Assembly (NCBI RefSeq): GCF_001989455.1
Contig: NZ_CP018346.1
Location: 1,488,001 to 1,552,000, forward strand
Length of the DNA stretch: 64,000 nt
From: Prochlorococcus sp. RS04
GTDB taxonomy: Bacteria > Cyanobacteriota > Cyanobacteriia > PCC-6307 > Cyanobiaceae
Reading direction: 5' to 3'
The translations under genes were made by a program, and so were the position numbers. The notes beneath the pieces are model-generated. The model had not been told where the DNA came from. It saw only the letters and a list, made by a program, of their open reading frames with translations, and searched no databases. Shown piece after piece: positions 22,179 through 31,675 of this stretch; within the stretch, counting starts at the first letter, position 1, and each line of letters begins with the position of its first letter.

Positions 22179-22796
22179 TTGCATAAAATTGGACTAATAG
22201 ACTATGGAATGGGTAATATTCATTCTGTGACAAAATCTCTAGAAAGTCTTGGAGAAGAAATTATATTAATTAAAAACTTTAATGATTCCAATCTTTGTAA
22301 GGCGATAATACTTCCTGGAGTTGGAGCATTTGATCCAGCGATGAATAATCTCATAAATACTGATTTGATAAATGATTTGAAAAATTGGATTAAAAGTGGG
22401 AAGTCCTTTTTTGGTATATGCTTAGGTCTCCAACTCCTTTTTGAATCTAGTGATGAAGGAAAAGTTCAAGGGCTGGGAATTTTAAAAGGAAAAATACAAA
22501 AAATACCCAATATTGTTAACCAAAGAATCCCACACATGGGTTGGTGCCAACTTTTACCTACAAAAAAAAATACTTTATTTGGGACTGAAGAGTTCAATAA
22601 TTGGGTCTATTTTGTACATTCCTATCATGCAATCCCAGATGATTTAAATATTATTGCAGCTCAGGTTAATTATGGATCTGAAAAATTAACTGCAATGATT
22701 GAGAATGATAATTTATTGGCCTGTCAATTTCATCCGGAAAAATCTGGAAAAACCGGTGAAAAACTTTTGAGAAGATGGCTGAGTAATATTCAATAA
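22179..22796 (+). CDS. hisH: imidazole glycerol phosphate synthase, glutaminase subunit
   Basis: Supplies ammonia to HisF in histidine synthesis. The 205-residue protein is a class I glutamine amidotransferase with GVGAF, the nucleophile Cys81 in GICLGLQLLF, and the His185-Glu187 pair in CQFHPEKSG. The start is TTG, since no ATG or GTG lies upstream in frame close to IGLIDYGMGN. It is 11 bases after trxA and 13 before rsmD. Confidence 0.95.
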   Translation: MHKIGLIDYGMGNIHSVTKSLESLGEEIILIKNFNDSNLCKAIILPGVGAFDPAMNNLINTDLINDLKNWIKSGKSFFGICLGLQLLFESSDEGKVQGLGILKGKIQKIPNIVNQRIPHMGWCQLLPTKKNTLFGTEEFNNWVYFVHSYHAIPDDLNIIAAQVNYGSEKLTAMIENDNLLACQFHPEKSGKTGEKLLRRWLSNIQ

Positions 22797-22809
22797 AAGA
22801 TGTTTAGGG

Positions 22810-23409
22810 ATGAAAACTAACTTAAGGTTAATAGGTGGTAAAAAACTCCAAAGTCCAAATAATTCTTATACCAGACCTACAACTTTGAGAGTGAGAGAGG
22901 CCATATTTAATATATTGAATAATAGAGTTGAAAATAGTAACTGGTTAGATTTATTTAGTGGAACAGGGTCCATATCTTGCGAAGCCTATAATCATGGGGC
23001 AAGCAAAATACTTGCAATTGAAAAAAACAAAATCAACTCAAAAATTTGCTTAGAAAATTTACTCTCGTTGGAGAATATAGAGAATAGGAAAAAAGATATC
23101 GAAGTTATTTGTAAAGACGTTTTGAAATGGACAAAACCAAATTATGAAAGAAACTTATCATCTAGAAATATGGATTTAAACAAATTAAAATTTGATTTTG
23201 TTTATCTAGATCCTCCCTACGATGTTGATTTCCATGAATTAGTCTTAAATCAATTATTCAATTGTAATTTTTTAAAAAAAGATTCAACAGTTATTTGTGA
23301 ACATTCTCCAAAACTATTTATTAAAAAAAGTACTTTGTGGGAAACTATAGATATAAGAAATTATGGGCAATCCAAATTAACATTTTTAATCAATGTCCAG
23401 CATCCCTGA
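22810..23409 (+). CDS. rsmD: 16S rRNA (guanine-966-N2) methyltransferase
   Basis: A 199-residue class I methyltransferase. It opens with [12 protein letters not shown] and [15 protein letters not shown], has the SAM-binding [15 protein letters not shown], and the amino-methylase catalytic motif DPPY near residue 138. This is the RsmD pattern. Its last 24 bases overlap the 3' end of petG on the other strand. Confidence 0.93.
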   Translation: MKTNLRLIGGKKLQSPNNSYTRPTTLRVREAIFNILNNRVENSNWLDLFSGTGSISCEAYNHGASKILAIEKNKINSKICLENLLSLENIENRKKDIEVICKDVLKWTKPNYERNLSSRNMDLNKLKFDFVYLDPPYDVDFHELVLNQLFNCNFLKKDSTVICEHSPKLFIKKSTLWETIDIRNYGQSKLTFLINVQHP

Positions 23410-23505
23410 ACCTCTTCTGTATTGATTCCATGCACTTACGAATAATCCAAGAAGAGTTATTGGAACTAAACCTAAAACAATTCCACATAGAAGAGGCTCG
23501 ATCAT
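23386..23505 (-). CDS. petG: cytochrome b6-f complex subunit PetG
   Basis: A 39-residue single-span membrane protein beginning [17 protein letters not shown] and ending RGSGMLDID, an unmistakable PetG. It is required for assembly and stability of the cytochrome b6-f complex in thylakoids. The 3' end overlaps rsmD by 24 bases in convergent orientation. Its start is 54 bases from that of cytM, which is divergent, so two electron-transport genes share one short promoter region. Confidence 0.96.
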   Translation of the reverse strand: MIEPLLCGIVLGLVPITLLGLFVSAWNQYRRGSGMLDID

Positions 23506-23559
23506 TTTTTGCTTTTTTTGAATTTCTTAACCACAATTGTTACATAGAGACTATTTTTT

Positions 23560-23946
23560 GTGTCAACATCTTCATCAACTGCAGCAGAAAGAGACTTTAA
23601 AAAAGAATTCTTAAAAATTGTTTTTATTGTATTTGGATTTTTATTGATTTGTTTTTCAATATATTTCCTGAATCATCATGAAAATAACAAATATATTATT
23701 AAAACTCTCAAACTTAATGGCTCTGCTGAGGAAGGAGATGCTCTTTTTAAGATAAATTGTGTTGGATGTCATGGCATTACAGCAAGAGGATTAGTGGGCC
23801 CAGACCTTCACTCAATAACTAAACGTTTGAATGATAAAGAGATAATAAAACAAGTTACTGGAGGCCTAACTCCCCCTATGCCTAGTTTTGAAATTGATCC
23901 TGTAAATATGTCCAACTTATTGAAATATCTTCATAGCCTTGAATAA
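23560..23946 (+). CDS. cytM: cytochrome cM
   Basis: A 128-residue membrane-anchored class I cytochrome c. A hydrophobic segment at about residues 17-36 anchors it. The haem site is CVGCH (residues 67-71) and the probable Met ligand is Met107 in TPPMPSF. The segment GDALFKINCVGCHG and the short C-terminal domain are characteristic of CytM, which modulates photosynthesis and respiration under stress or dark conditions. Start is GTG. A SpoU-type methylase gene begins two bases after its stop. Confidence 0.9.
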   Translation: MSTSSSTAAERDFKKEFLKIVFIVFGFLLICFSIYFLNHHENNKYIIKTLKLNGSAEEGDALFKINCVGCHGITARGLVGPDLHSITKRLNDKEIIKQVTGGLTPPMPSFEIDPVNMSNLLKYLHSLE

Positions 23947-23948
23947 TT

Positions 23949-24695
23949 TTGGGAAAAAATTTTTCTAATTTAAAGGTAATATTAGTTGAACCAAATGGCC
24001 CTTTAAATGTAGGGAGCGTTGCAAGATTATGCAGTAATTTTGAAGTTGATGAATTAAGAATTGTTTCTCCTAAATGCGACATATTTTCTTTAGAAGCAAA
24101 AAAAATGGCTCTTAAAGGTCAAAAATTTCTTAAACATTGTAAGGTTTTTGATAATATTCAAAATGCAATTTTTGATTGTGATTTGGTTCTAGCATCTTGT
24201 GGAAGGATTGATGTAAATAAAGATTCATTTTTTGTATCTTCTGAAGATATATTTGATTGGACTTTATCCTTTAAGAAGATTAATAATTTAGCAATTATAT
24301 TTGGAAGAGAAGATAGAGGTTTAACTAACAGTGAATTGCTTTTGGCAAATAAAACTTTTAATATTCCAACTTCCCAGAATAATCCTTCATTAAATCTTTC
24401 TCACGCTGTTTCAATAGTTTTGTATGAATTAAATAAGTCTTCTAAAAAGAATTTAAATAATGAATTAAAAGTTTTTAACTTAGCATCATCGAAAGAAGTA
24501 CATGATACATTTGTTGAGATAGAGGAAATGCTTTTGGGAGTTGGATATCTCTTAAAACATACCTCCAAGGCAAAAATCAGTAAATTTAAGAATTTTATTT
24601 TGAGAGCAAATACATCAATGCATGAAATAAATGTTTTAAGAGGTATTGTCCATCAAATAAACTGGTTTTTGAATAATTCAAAACAAAATAAGTAA
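23949..24695 (+). CDS. SpoU/TrmJ-like RNA 2'-O-methyltransferase
   Basis: A 248-residue SPOUT-superfamily methylase with the three SpoU motifs: VEPNGPLNVGSVARLCSNF at the start, IIFGREDRGLTNSEL, and NPSLNLSHAVSIVLYEL. The C-terminal helical extension resembles TrmJ, which methylates tRNA position 32. A specific target is inferred only. Start is TTG, two bases after cytM, so expression is probably coupled. Confidence 0.9.
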   Translation: MGKNFSNLKVILVEPNGPLNVGSVARLCSNFEVDELRIVSPKCDIFSLEAKKMALKGQKFLKHCKVFDNIQNAIFDCDLVLASCGRIDVNKDSFFVSSEDIFDWTLSFKKINNLAIIFGREDRGLTNSELLLANKTFNIPTSQNNPSLNLSHAVSIVLYELNKSSKKNLNNELKVFNLASSKEVHDTFVEIEEMLLGVGYLLKHTSKAKISKFKNFILRANTSMHEINVLRGIVHQINWFLNNSKQNK

Positions 24696-24812
24696 TTATA
24701 AATTTGATTAGTTATAACTCACTACTTGTTTTAATTTGAAAGGAATATTTACTAAAAACAATTTCTGAAGTAGCATCTATGGATTATTTGAATATTTAAG
24801 AAAACTAAAACT

Positions 24813-25901
24813 GTGCCTACAACAAAGAAAAGAAGAGTTTTTCCTTTTACAGCAGTAATAGGTCAAGAAGAAATGAAATTAGCTCTCTTGTTAAATGTTA
24901 TTGATCCAAGAATTGGAGGAGTGATGATAATGGGTGATAGAGGGACTGGAAAGTCTACTACAATAAGAGCCTTAGCTGATTTGTTGCCTGCAATCGATGT
25001 TGTTAAAGACGATCCATATAATAGTTCACTAGTCGATCCTGATTTACAAAGTAAAGAGGTTTTGGAAAAAATTACTCAAGGAGAAAATCTAGAAAGTATT
25101 CAAAAACAAGTGCCTATGGTTGACTTGCCTTTAGGAGCTACTGAAGACAGGCTTTGTGGAACTATAGATATAGAGAAAGCTTTGAGCGAAGGTGTTAAGG
25201 CATTCGAACCAGGTCTATTAGCAAAAGCTAATAGGGGTTTACTATACGTTGATGAAGTGAATTTACTTGATGATCATTTAGTTGATGTACTTTTAGATTC
25301 GGCCGCTTCCGGATGGAATACAGTTGAAAGGGAGGGGGTCTCAGTTCGACATCCTGCGAGGTTTGTTCTTATTGGTTCAGGAAATCCAGAAGAAGGTGAA
25401 TTAAGGCCTCAACTATTGGACAGGTTTGGAATGAGTGTTGAAGTTAAGACAGTTAGAGATGCTGAATTAAGAGTTCAAGTAGTAGATCAAAGGACTTCGT
25501 TTGACGATAATCCTGATGAGTTTTCATTAAGTGTTGAGAAGCAACAGGATGAACTTCAACAAAAGGTTATTAAAGCACAAGAAATATTAAATTCTGTACA
25601 GATGGACGATGACCTAAGGTTGAATATTTCTGCAATCTGCGGGGAACTAGATGTTGATGGTTTACGTGGAGATATTGTTACGAATAGGTCTGCAAGGGCA
25701 ATTGCAGCTTTTGAGGGTAGAACTGAAGTTCAAGAAGATGACATAGCAAGGGTTATTTCTTGTTCATTAAGACATAGACTAAGAAAAGATCCTCTAGAAC
25801 AAGTTGATTCAGGTGAAAGAGTCATTCAAGCTTTTTGTAAAGTATTCGATTTAGATGAAAAAGAGAATCTTTCAAAATTTCAATTATCTGCTGAAGCTTA
25901 A
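24813..25901 (+). CDS. chlI: magnesium chelatase subunit I
   Basis: AAA+ motor subunit that inserts Mg2+ into protoporphyrin IX, the committed step to chlorophyll. The 362-residue protein has [18 protein letters not shown], Walker [10 protein letters not shown], Walker [18 protein letters not shown] and the sensor [20 protein letters not shown]. Start is GTG. It appears to be the first gene of a tightly spaced run with ruvC and the folate ligase, though this may only be genome compaction. Confidence 0.97.
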   Translation: MPTTKKRRVFPFTAVIGQEEMKLALLLNVIDPRIGGVMIMGDRGTGKSTTIRALADLLPAIDVVKDDPYNSSLVDPDLQSKEVLEKITQGENLESIQKQVPMVDLPLGATEDRLCGTIDIEKALSEGVKAFEPGLLAKANRGLLYVDEVNLLDDHLVDVLLDSAASGWNTVEREGVSVRHPARFVLIGSGNPEEGELRPQLLDRFGMSVEVKTVRDAELRVQVVDQRTSFDDNPDEFSLSVEKQQDELQQKVIKAQEILNSVQMDDDLRLNISAICGELDVDGLRGDIVTNRSARAIAAFEGRTEVQEDDIARVISCSLRHRLRKDPLEQVDSGERVIQAFCKVFDLDEKENLSKFQLSAEA

Positions 25902-25906
25902 TAACA

Positions 25907-26380
25907 GTGAGAATAATTGGGATTGACCCTGGATTGGCTCGAGTTGGTTATGGAATAATTGAAGTAAAAAATGAAAGCAAGATATTATTAGATTGCGGCG
26001 TTATTGAAACAGGTAAAGATAAAAAAGAAGAAGATAGACTTTATGAGATATTCCAAGATCTTAATGAATTAATAAATCATTGGAACCCAACTGCAGCAGC
26101 TGTAGAAAAATTTTTCTTTTACAGGTCAAGCACTACCATTAGTGTGGTTCAGGCTAGAGGCGTGATTATGATGGTATTGGCATCCAAAAAAATTCAAGTT
26201 AGTGAATATGCACCTGCTCAGATAAAATTAACAATTGCTGGTTCTGGAAAGGCATCGAAGAAAGATATTCTTGATGCTGTTATGAATAACTTAGATCTTA
26301 ATAAACCTCCAAAACCTGATGATTCGGCAGATGCATTGGCGATAGCACTCACAAAACTAAATGAAGATGGCTTTAACTGA
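25907..26380 (+). CDS. ruvC: Holliday junction resolvase RuvC
   Basis: A 157-residue RNase H-fold nuclease. It starts [14 protein letters not shown] with the first catalytic Asp, has [12 protein letters not shown] with the Glu, and a C-terminal [13 protein letters not shown] with the acidic pair. It resolves recombination junctions together with RuvAB. Start is GTG, five bases after chlI. Confidence 0.96.
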   Translation: MRIIGIDPGLARVGYGIIEVKNESKILLDCGVIETGKDKKEEDRLYEIFQDLNELINHWNPTAAAVEKFFFYRSSTTISVVQARGVIMMVLASKKIQVSEYAPAQIKLTIAGSGKASKKDILDAVMNNLDLNKPPKPDDSADALAIALTKLNEDGFN

Positions 26381-26389
26381 AAATTTGAT

Positions 26390-26947
26390 ATGAAGATCTT
26401 CGAAAATAAGAAATTGGAGAGGGATACATTTAGAAAACTAAGAGATGGGATTTCTCTTAATCAAAGAGAAAATGTAGAAAAAAATGTAAGATTGTATATT
26501 GATTCATTTGTAAAAGAACATAAAAATATTGGTTATATAGCAATATATTGGCCTCTTAAAAATGAAGTAGATATAAGAAGTCTTAAGGAAAAATTTACTT
26601 TAGCTTTGCCTAGATGTAAAGAAAAAAAAGAGTTGTTATTTTATCCATGGGATAGAAAACCTCTTACCAAGGATTTTGAGGGGATACTAAGTCCAAATAA
26701 CTCTTGCCCATTAAGTCATTTGCAGATAAGCATGATACTTGTTCCATGTCTTTCCGTTGATAAAAATTTAACAAGATTAGGTTATGGAGGAGGTTATTTT
26801 GATAAATTAAGGAGAGATAATGATTGGAGAAATGTCCCATGCATTGGAGTATTAACTTCTAATTGTGTAAGTACGATTCCATTAACAAGAGCTGAGTGGG
26901 ATATTCCTTTATCTGGCTTTATCACAGAAAAAGAAATATTTGTATAA
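26390..26947 (+). CDS. 5-formyltetrahydrofolate cyclo-ligase
   Basis: A 185-residue enzyme recycling 5-formyl-THF to methenyl-THF with ATP. The C-terminal RLGYGGGYFDKL is the family signature, and the basic N-terminal helix RDTFRKLRDGISL is typical. It lies nine bases after ruvC. It complements folD in this window as a second one-carbon folate gene. Confidence 0.92.
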   Translation: MKIFENKKLERDTFRKLRDGISLNQRENVEKNVRLYIDSFVKEHKNIGYIAIYWPLKNEVDIRSLKEKFTLALPRCKEKKELLFYPWDRKPLTKDFEGILSPNNSCPLSHLQISMILVPCLSVDKNLTRLGYGGGYFDKLRRDNDWRNVPCIGVLTSNCVSTIPLTRAEWDIPLSGFITEKEIFV

Positions 26948-26986
26948 TAGAAGACTAATAAAGTGTTTAATTTATATTTTTAAAAA

Positions 26987-27406
26987 ATGGAAAATCAAGA
27001 AAAATTCGATAATTTATCCAAATTAATAGATAAGTTAAAGAAGTCAGAAGATCCAAAAAGAAAATATGAATACATTTTGTGGTTAGGCAAAAAACTGAAA
27101 GAACCAGATAGTGAAATCCTTGTTGAAGAGAATAAAGTTAAGGGATGCGTTTCAGAAGTTTTTGTTAAGGCAAATATTAAAGGAGGTAAATTATTTTGGG
27201 AAGGATATTCTGATGCTCTAATAACCAGGGGTTTATTAGCATTTTTAATTACTGGGTTAAATGAATTAACACCAAATGAAGTTGTTGAAATAGATAAGAA
27301 ATTTATTGAAGATACTGGTTTGAAAGCAAGTTTAACACCTTCACGATCAAATGGTTTTTTAAATATATTATTGAAAATGCAGTCTCAAGCAAATGAATTT
27401 TTGTAG
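26987..27406 (+). CDS. sufE: SufE-like cysteine desulfuration protein
   Basis: A 139-residue SufE fold with the sulfur-accepting Cys54 in KVKGCVSEVFV and FWEGYSDALITRGLLAFL. It accepts sulfane sulfur from the SufS desulfurase for iron-sulfur cluster assembly. No other suf gene is adjacent. It sits 39 bases after the folate ligase and 44 before hom. Confidence 0.94.
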   Translation: MENQEKFDNLSKLIDKLKKSEDPKRKYEYILWLGKKLKEPDSEILVEENKVKGCVSEVFVKANIKGGKLFWEGYSDALITRGLLAFLITGLNELTPNEVVEIDKKFIEDTGLKASLTPSRSNGFLNILLKMQSQANEFL

Positions 27407-27450
27407 GTCTAATAATATAAAATTAAATTCAAAGTAAAAAGAAATAAACA

Positions 27451-28752
27451 ATGAGAAAATGCAAAATTGGTATTGTAGGTTTTGGAACTGTAGGTTCAGG
27501 GATTTATAAAATATTAACTTCTGAACTTGATTCACATCCAATTCTAAAAGAAATAGAAATTTCAAAAATAGCAGTTAAAGATCTAAATAAAAAAAGAGAT
27601 ATTGAGCTAGATAAAAATTTATTAACTGATGATCCATTTAAATTAATTAATGACCCATCCATAGATGTAATTGTTGAAGTAATGGGTGGGGTTGATTTAG
27701 CGAAAGAAATTATTCTGCAATCATTAAAATTAGGTAAATCTGTTGTTACCGCAAACAAAGCAGTTATTGCGAGATATGGAGAAGAAATATATAAAACTGC
27801 ATCTAAGGAAGGAGTGTATATATTGTCAGAAGCCGCTGTTTGCGGGGGGATTCCAATAATTGAACCCTTAAAAAGATCATTAAAAAGTAACAGTATAAAA
27901 AAAATGGTTGGGATAATAAATGGCACAACAAATTTTATTCTTTCAAAGATGGCAAATGAAAAAGCTGATTATAAGGAGACTTTAAAATTGGCCCAAAGCC
28001 TTGGTTACGCAGAATTTGATCCAACTGCAGATGTTGAGGGCCATGATGCTGCTGATAAGATTTCAATCCTTAGTGAACTCGCATTTGGAGGAAAAATCAA
28101 AAGAGAGGAGATACATTGTGAGGGTATTAGTAAAATTAATCTCAAGGATATCGAATATGCCAATAAATTAGGATTTGAAATAAAACTTTTAGCGCTCTCA
28201 GATAGGGGACAAACAAATAGTAATGATTCACTTGCTTTGAATATTTGGGTAGGACCTTCTTTAATTCCAAAATCTCATCCATTGGCAACAGTTAAGGGAG
28301 TTAACAATGCCTTATTGATAGAGGCTGATCCTCTTGGAGAGATAATGTTGTATGGTCCAGGTGCAGGGAGTGGCCCCACTGCTGCATCTGTAGTATCAGA
28401 TATATTAAATCTGCATGCTGCCTCAGTAAAAAATAATAATTCAGTCGACCCATTGTTATCTTTTGATTTCTGGAGAACCTGTCATATCATAGAATCTTCA
28501 CAAATAAACAAAAAAAATTACCTTAGAATTATTTGTCTTGATAGTCCAGGCGTCATAGGAAAGATTGGAGATATTTTTGGAAAGAATAATGTATCAATCG
28601 AATCAATTGTTCAACTTGATGCAAGTGAGGACAAAGCAGAAATTGTCGTTATTACTCATGAGGTGAATAATGGAGATTTTGAGAAATCGAAAGATGAAAT
28701 AAATTCGCTAAATGAAGTCAAAATTATTGCAAGTCAATTAAGTTGTATTTAA
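27451..28752 (+). CDS. hom: homoserine dehydrogenase
   Basis: Reduces aspartate semialdehyde to homoserine for threonine, methionine and isoleucine. The 433-residue protein begins with the Rossmann motif GIVGFGTVGSGIYKIL, contains NGTTNFILSKM and the catalytic region EFDPTADVEGHDAADK, and ends with an ACT regulatory domain from about residue 350 (LDSPGVIGKIGDIF). Feedback control by threonine is expected for this architecture. Confidence 0.97.
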   Translation: MRKCKIGIVGFGTVGSGIYKILTSELDSHPILKEIEISKIAVKDLNKKRDIELDKNLLTDDPFKLINDPSIDVIVEVMGGVDLAKEIILQSLKLGKSVVTANKAVIARYGEEIYKTASKEGVYILSEAAVCGGIPIIEPLKRSLKSNSIKKMVGIINGTTNFILSKMANEKADYKETLKLAQSLGYAEFDPTADVEGHDAADKISILSELAFGGKIKREEIHCEGISKINLKDIEYANKLGFEIKLLALSDRGQTNSNDSLALNIWVGPSLIPKSHPLATVKGVNNALLIEADPLGEIMLYGPGAGSGPTAASVVSDILNLHAASVKNNNSVDPLLSFDFWRTCHIIESSQINKKNYLRIICLDSPGVIGKIGDIFGKNNVSIESIVQLDASEDKAEIVVITHEVNNGDFEKSKDEINSLNEVKIIASQLSCI

Positions 28753-28801
28753 AAAAATAGTTTGCAAATTTCTTTATAGCTTGGTAAACCGAAGAAAGTA
28801 A

Positions 28802-29092
28802 GTGTTTGGCTTTAACAACTTAATGATTCATTCAAAACTATTAGACAGTGAAAATAATAATAATTTAATTTCTTCTGAAAACCTTTATAAAGGTGCTTGT
28901 GTAAAAATTAAAAATAGCAATAAGACTTTTCAAGTAATTGGTTTAAATATAAGTAAAGAAATTTGTTGGGTGAGAGAGTGGCCTTTTGCCTGTAATTCTA
29001 AAAAAACATTTGCTTTAGAAATAAATCAAATAACCTTACAAATTTTCTGCTCAAATAATTCTTCAGAAAAACTAAGTAATTATGAAATATGA
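28802..29092 (+). CDS. small conserved protein, unknown
   Basis: A 96-residue soluble protein of unknown function. Its core LYKGACVKIKNSNKTFQVIGLNISKE..CWVREWP looks like a small beta-barrel (SH3-like) domain, an inference from strand pattern only. The GTG at 28802 is the longest start; an ATG at 28823 is an alternative. Its stop overlaps the start of the peptide-binding protein gene by four bases, so translation is probably coupled. Confidence 0.8.
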   Translation: MFGFNNLMIHSKLLDSENNNNLISSENLYKGACVKIKNSNKTFQVIGLNISKEICWVREWPFACNSKKTFALEINQITLQIFCSNNSSEKLSNYEI

Positions 29093-30660
29093 AAAAAAAA
29101 GTTGTTTTATCAATATTTATTATTTTAGTTTCTTTTTTACAGAATTCTTGCGGCTCAAAAAGAATATCTAAAAAAATCATAGTAGCAAGTTCTGGAAAAA
29201 TTGAATCTTTAGATCCAGCTAGAGCAAATACTCTTAAAGCAATTCAATTAATCAGTTCTCTTGGAGATACATTATATGAATTAAATACTGATGGAGAATT
29301 AATCCCTCAATTAGCCTCGGGGATGCCAGTTATTTCAAAGGATAGACTTCAAATAACTATCAATTTAAGAAAGGATGTTTTTTTTCATGATGGAACTGCA
29401 TTTAACTCAAATGCTATGAAGTTTACCTTTGATAGATTCAAAAGAATTGGAACGATGAACTATATTTTAGGAAATAAGATTAAATCAATAGAAACGCCAA
29501 GTGAATATTCAGTCAAAATAAATTTGAATAAACCATCAAGTTCTTTAAATGGTTTACTAACATCAGTAAATTTAACTCCAATATCACCTACATTTTACAA
29601 ACAATATTCTGATAAGTTTCTTAATAAAAAATTTGTTGGTACTGGCAAGTATGTGCTGACTAGTTTTTCTAATGAAGTTCAATCAATTGATCCATATTTG
29701 AATTATTGGGGTGAAAAGCCCTTGAATTACGGCGTTAATTTTGTGGGATATTCAAATTCATCATCTCTTTTTGGGGCTTTAAAAAGTAAACAAATTGACG
29801 TGCTTTTATCAAATTCAATTGATGATAGTCAGAGAAAAAGTTTAAATAATTTAAGCAAAAATAAACAGTTTAATGAAGGTAATAGCCCTTTCACTGAATT
29901 AAGTTTTATAAGCCTTAAAACTAGTTCTTATCCCCTAAATAATCTTAATTTAAGACTTGCTTTGGCAAAAAGTCTTAATAGAAAATTGATTAGTGAGAAA
30001 GTAAGTTATGGATTAAGAAAGCCCTCTAGATCAATTATTCCACCAATATTAAAAAAAGATAATCAAGAACTGTGGCCTAAATACGATTATTTAGAAGCAA
30101 GAAGGTTATTGCAAAAAGAAAATTATTGCAATGGAAATATTCTAAAAATACCCCTTACTTATAGATCGAATGTACCAGCTGACAAGCTTATTGCTCTGAC
30201 ATGGCAAGAAGAAATTAATAGTTCTTTGAAAGATTGTATTGATATTGAACTCAATGGGGTTGAATCTACAACAGTTTATAAGAATTTAAGTTTAGGAATT
30301 TATACGGCAGTTCTTCTCGATTGGACTGGAGCTTATTCAGATCCAGAAGCCTATCTCACCCCTCTTTTAAGTTGTAATGAAATAGTTGATGGCATATGTA
30401 AAAAAGGAGAATCAGTTTACAGCGGTAGTTTTTGGGGATCTAATAAAGTGGAAAGTTTATTTCTTGAGAGTGAAAAAATAGGTGGAATTAAAAGATTAGA
30501 AAAACTTGTTGAAATTGAAAAAATAGCAGCACGTTCAATACCTTATATTCCTATTTGGATATCCTCTCAAAAAGCATGGTCACAAAATAAAATATCAAAG
30601 CCTATTTTTAATGGTGCAGGAATAATTTCATTGAGTGACCTTGAGTTAATTAATGAGTAG
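29089..30660 (+). CDS. peptide/nickel-type ABC transporter binding lipoprotein
   Basis: A 523-residue family 5 solute-binding protein. The N-terminus has a signal with lipobox LQNSC, then the family opening IIVASSGKIESLDPARAN and FHDGTAFNSNAMKFTFDRF. Substrate may be oligopeptides or another solute bound by this family. It overlaps its permease gene by eight bases. No ATPase or second permease gene is adjacent, so other subunits must be encoded elsewhere or the system is unusual. Confidence 0.92.
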   Translation: MKKKVVLSIFIILVSFLQNSCGSKRISKKIIVASSGKIESLDPARANTLKAIQLISSLGDTLYELNTDGELIPQLASGMPVISKDRLQITINLRKDVFFHDGTAFNSNAMKFTFDRFKRIGTMNYILGNKIKSIETPSEYSVKINLNKPSSSLNGLLTSVNLTPISPTFYKQYSDKFLNKKFVGTGKYVLTSFSNEVQSIDPYLNYWGEKPLNYGVNFVGYSNSSSLFGALKSKQIDVLLSNSIDDSQRKSLNNLSKNKQFNEGNSPFTELSFISLKTSSYPLNNLNLRLALAKSLNRKLISEKVSYGLRKPSRSIIPPILKKDNQELWPKYDYLEARRLLQKENYCNGNILKIPLTYRSNVPADKLIALTWQEEINSSLKDCIDIELNGVESTTVYKNLSLGIYTAVLLDWTGAYSDPEAYLTPLLSCNEIVDGICKKGESVYSGSFWGSNKVESLFLESEKIGGIKRLEKLVEIEKIAARSIPYIPIWISSQKAWSQNKISKPIFNGAGIISLSDLELINE

Positions 30661-31675
30661 AAATTTAAATAAACTACTAAATTATTCCCTATTAAAAATT
30701 TCATTAATACCCTTAATGTTATGGATAATTTCTTCATTAGTTTTTATTTTATTAAGAGTTGCTCCCGGCGATCCTGTCGATGCAATACTTGGGACTGGTG
30801 CAGATGAGGTTTCTAGGGAACTTCTAAGAAATAAATTGGGACTAAATGAACCTTTAATAAATCAATATTTTTCATATATTAAAAATATATTGCACTTAGA
30901 TTTTGGTCAATCTCTTAGTACCCAAGAGCCTGTCCTTAATATTATTATTAAGTCATTGCCTGCAAGTCTTGAGCTTGGATTCTTTTCAATATTAAGTGCC
31001 ACACTAATAGGATTCCCATTGGGATTACTTGGCTTAAGAAATAGAGGGAAAAAGACTGATTATTTTACGAGAATATTAGGAATTGCCACATATGCGATCC
31101 CTCCTTTTTGGGGTGCAATGTTAGCGCAATTATTATTTTCTGTATTTTTTAATATTTCCCCAATTGGAGGTAGATTTCCAATATTTCAACAACAACCTCA
31201 AATTACAGGTTTTCTAGTTTTAGATAGTATTCTTTCAAAAAATATTATTGCCTTGAAAGATAGTCTTTATCATCTCGCCCTTCCTTCGATTACCCTTGGC
31301 TTTTTATTAAGTGGTATATTCAGCCGCTCATTAAGAGTAAATTTGGATAAGACATTAAAAAGTGATTATGTAAATGCTGCTATATGTAGAGGAATATCAA
31401 GGAAAAAAATATTTTTAAACCATGCATTGCCTAATGCTCTATTGCCAATTGTCACTATTTCTGGCTTGACTATGGCCTCATTAGCAGGAGGTGCTCTATT
31501 GTTCGAGGTAACTTTTTCATGGCCAGGTATTGCTTTAAGATTGCATGAAGCTATTTCTCAAAGAGACTATACCTTGGTTCAAGGAATTGTAATTTTTACC
31601 TCTATGCTCATAGTTTCTTTAAATCTCTTCGTAGATATTTTAATCGCATATTTAGATCCACGAATAGAGTACTAA
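30653..31675 (+). CDS. DppB-type ABC transporter permease
   Basis: A 340-residue inner-membrane permease with about six helices. It has the DppB opening segment LRVAPGDPVDAILG and the EAA loop with CRGISRKKIFLNHALPNALLPIV. It pairs with the binding lipoprotein by an eight-base overlap. The usual DppC, DppD and DppF genes do not follow; the next gene is convergent and overlaps by four bases. Confidence 0.93.
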   Translation: MSRNLNKLLNYSLLKISLIPLMLWIISSLVFILLRVAPGDPVDAILGTGADEVSRELLRNKLGLNEPLINQYFSYIKNILHLDFGQSLSTQEPVLNIIIKSLPASLELGFFSILSATLIGFPLGLLGLRNRGKKTDYFTRILGIATYAIPPFWGAMLAQLLFSVFFNISPIGGRFPIFQQQPQITGFLVLDSILSKNIIALKDSLYHLALPSITLGFLLSGIFSRSLRVNLDKTLKSDYVNAAICRGISRKKIFLNHALPNALLPIVTISGLTMASLAGGALLFEVTFSWPGIALRLHEAISQRDYTLVQGIVIFTSMLIVSLNLFVDILIAYLDPRIEY

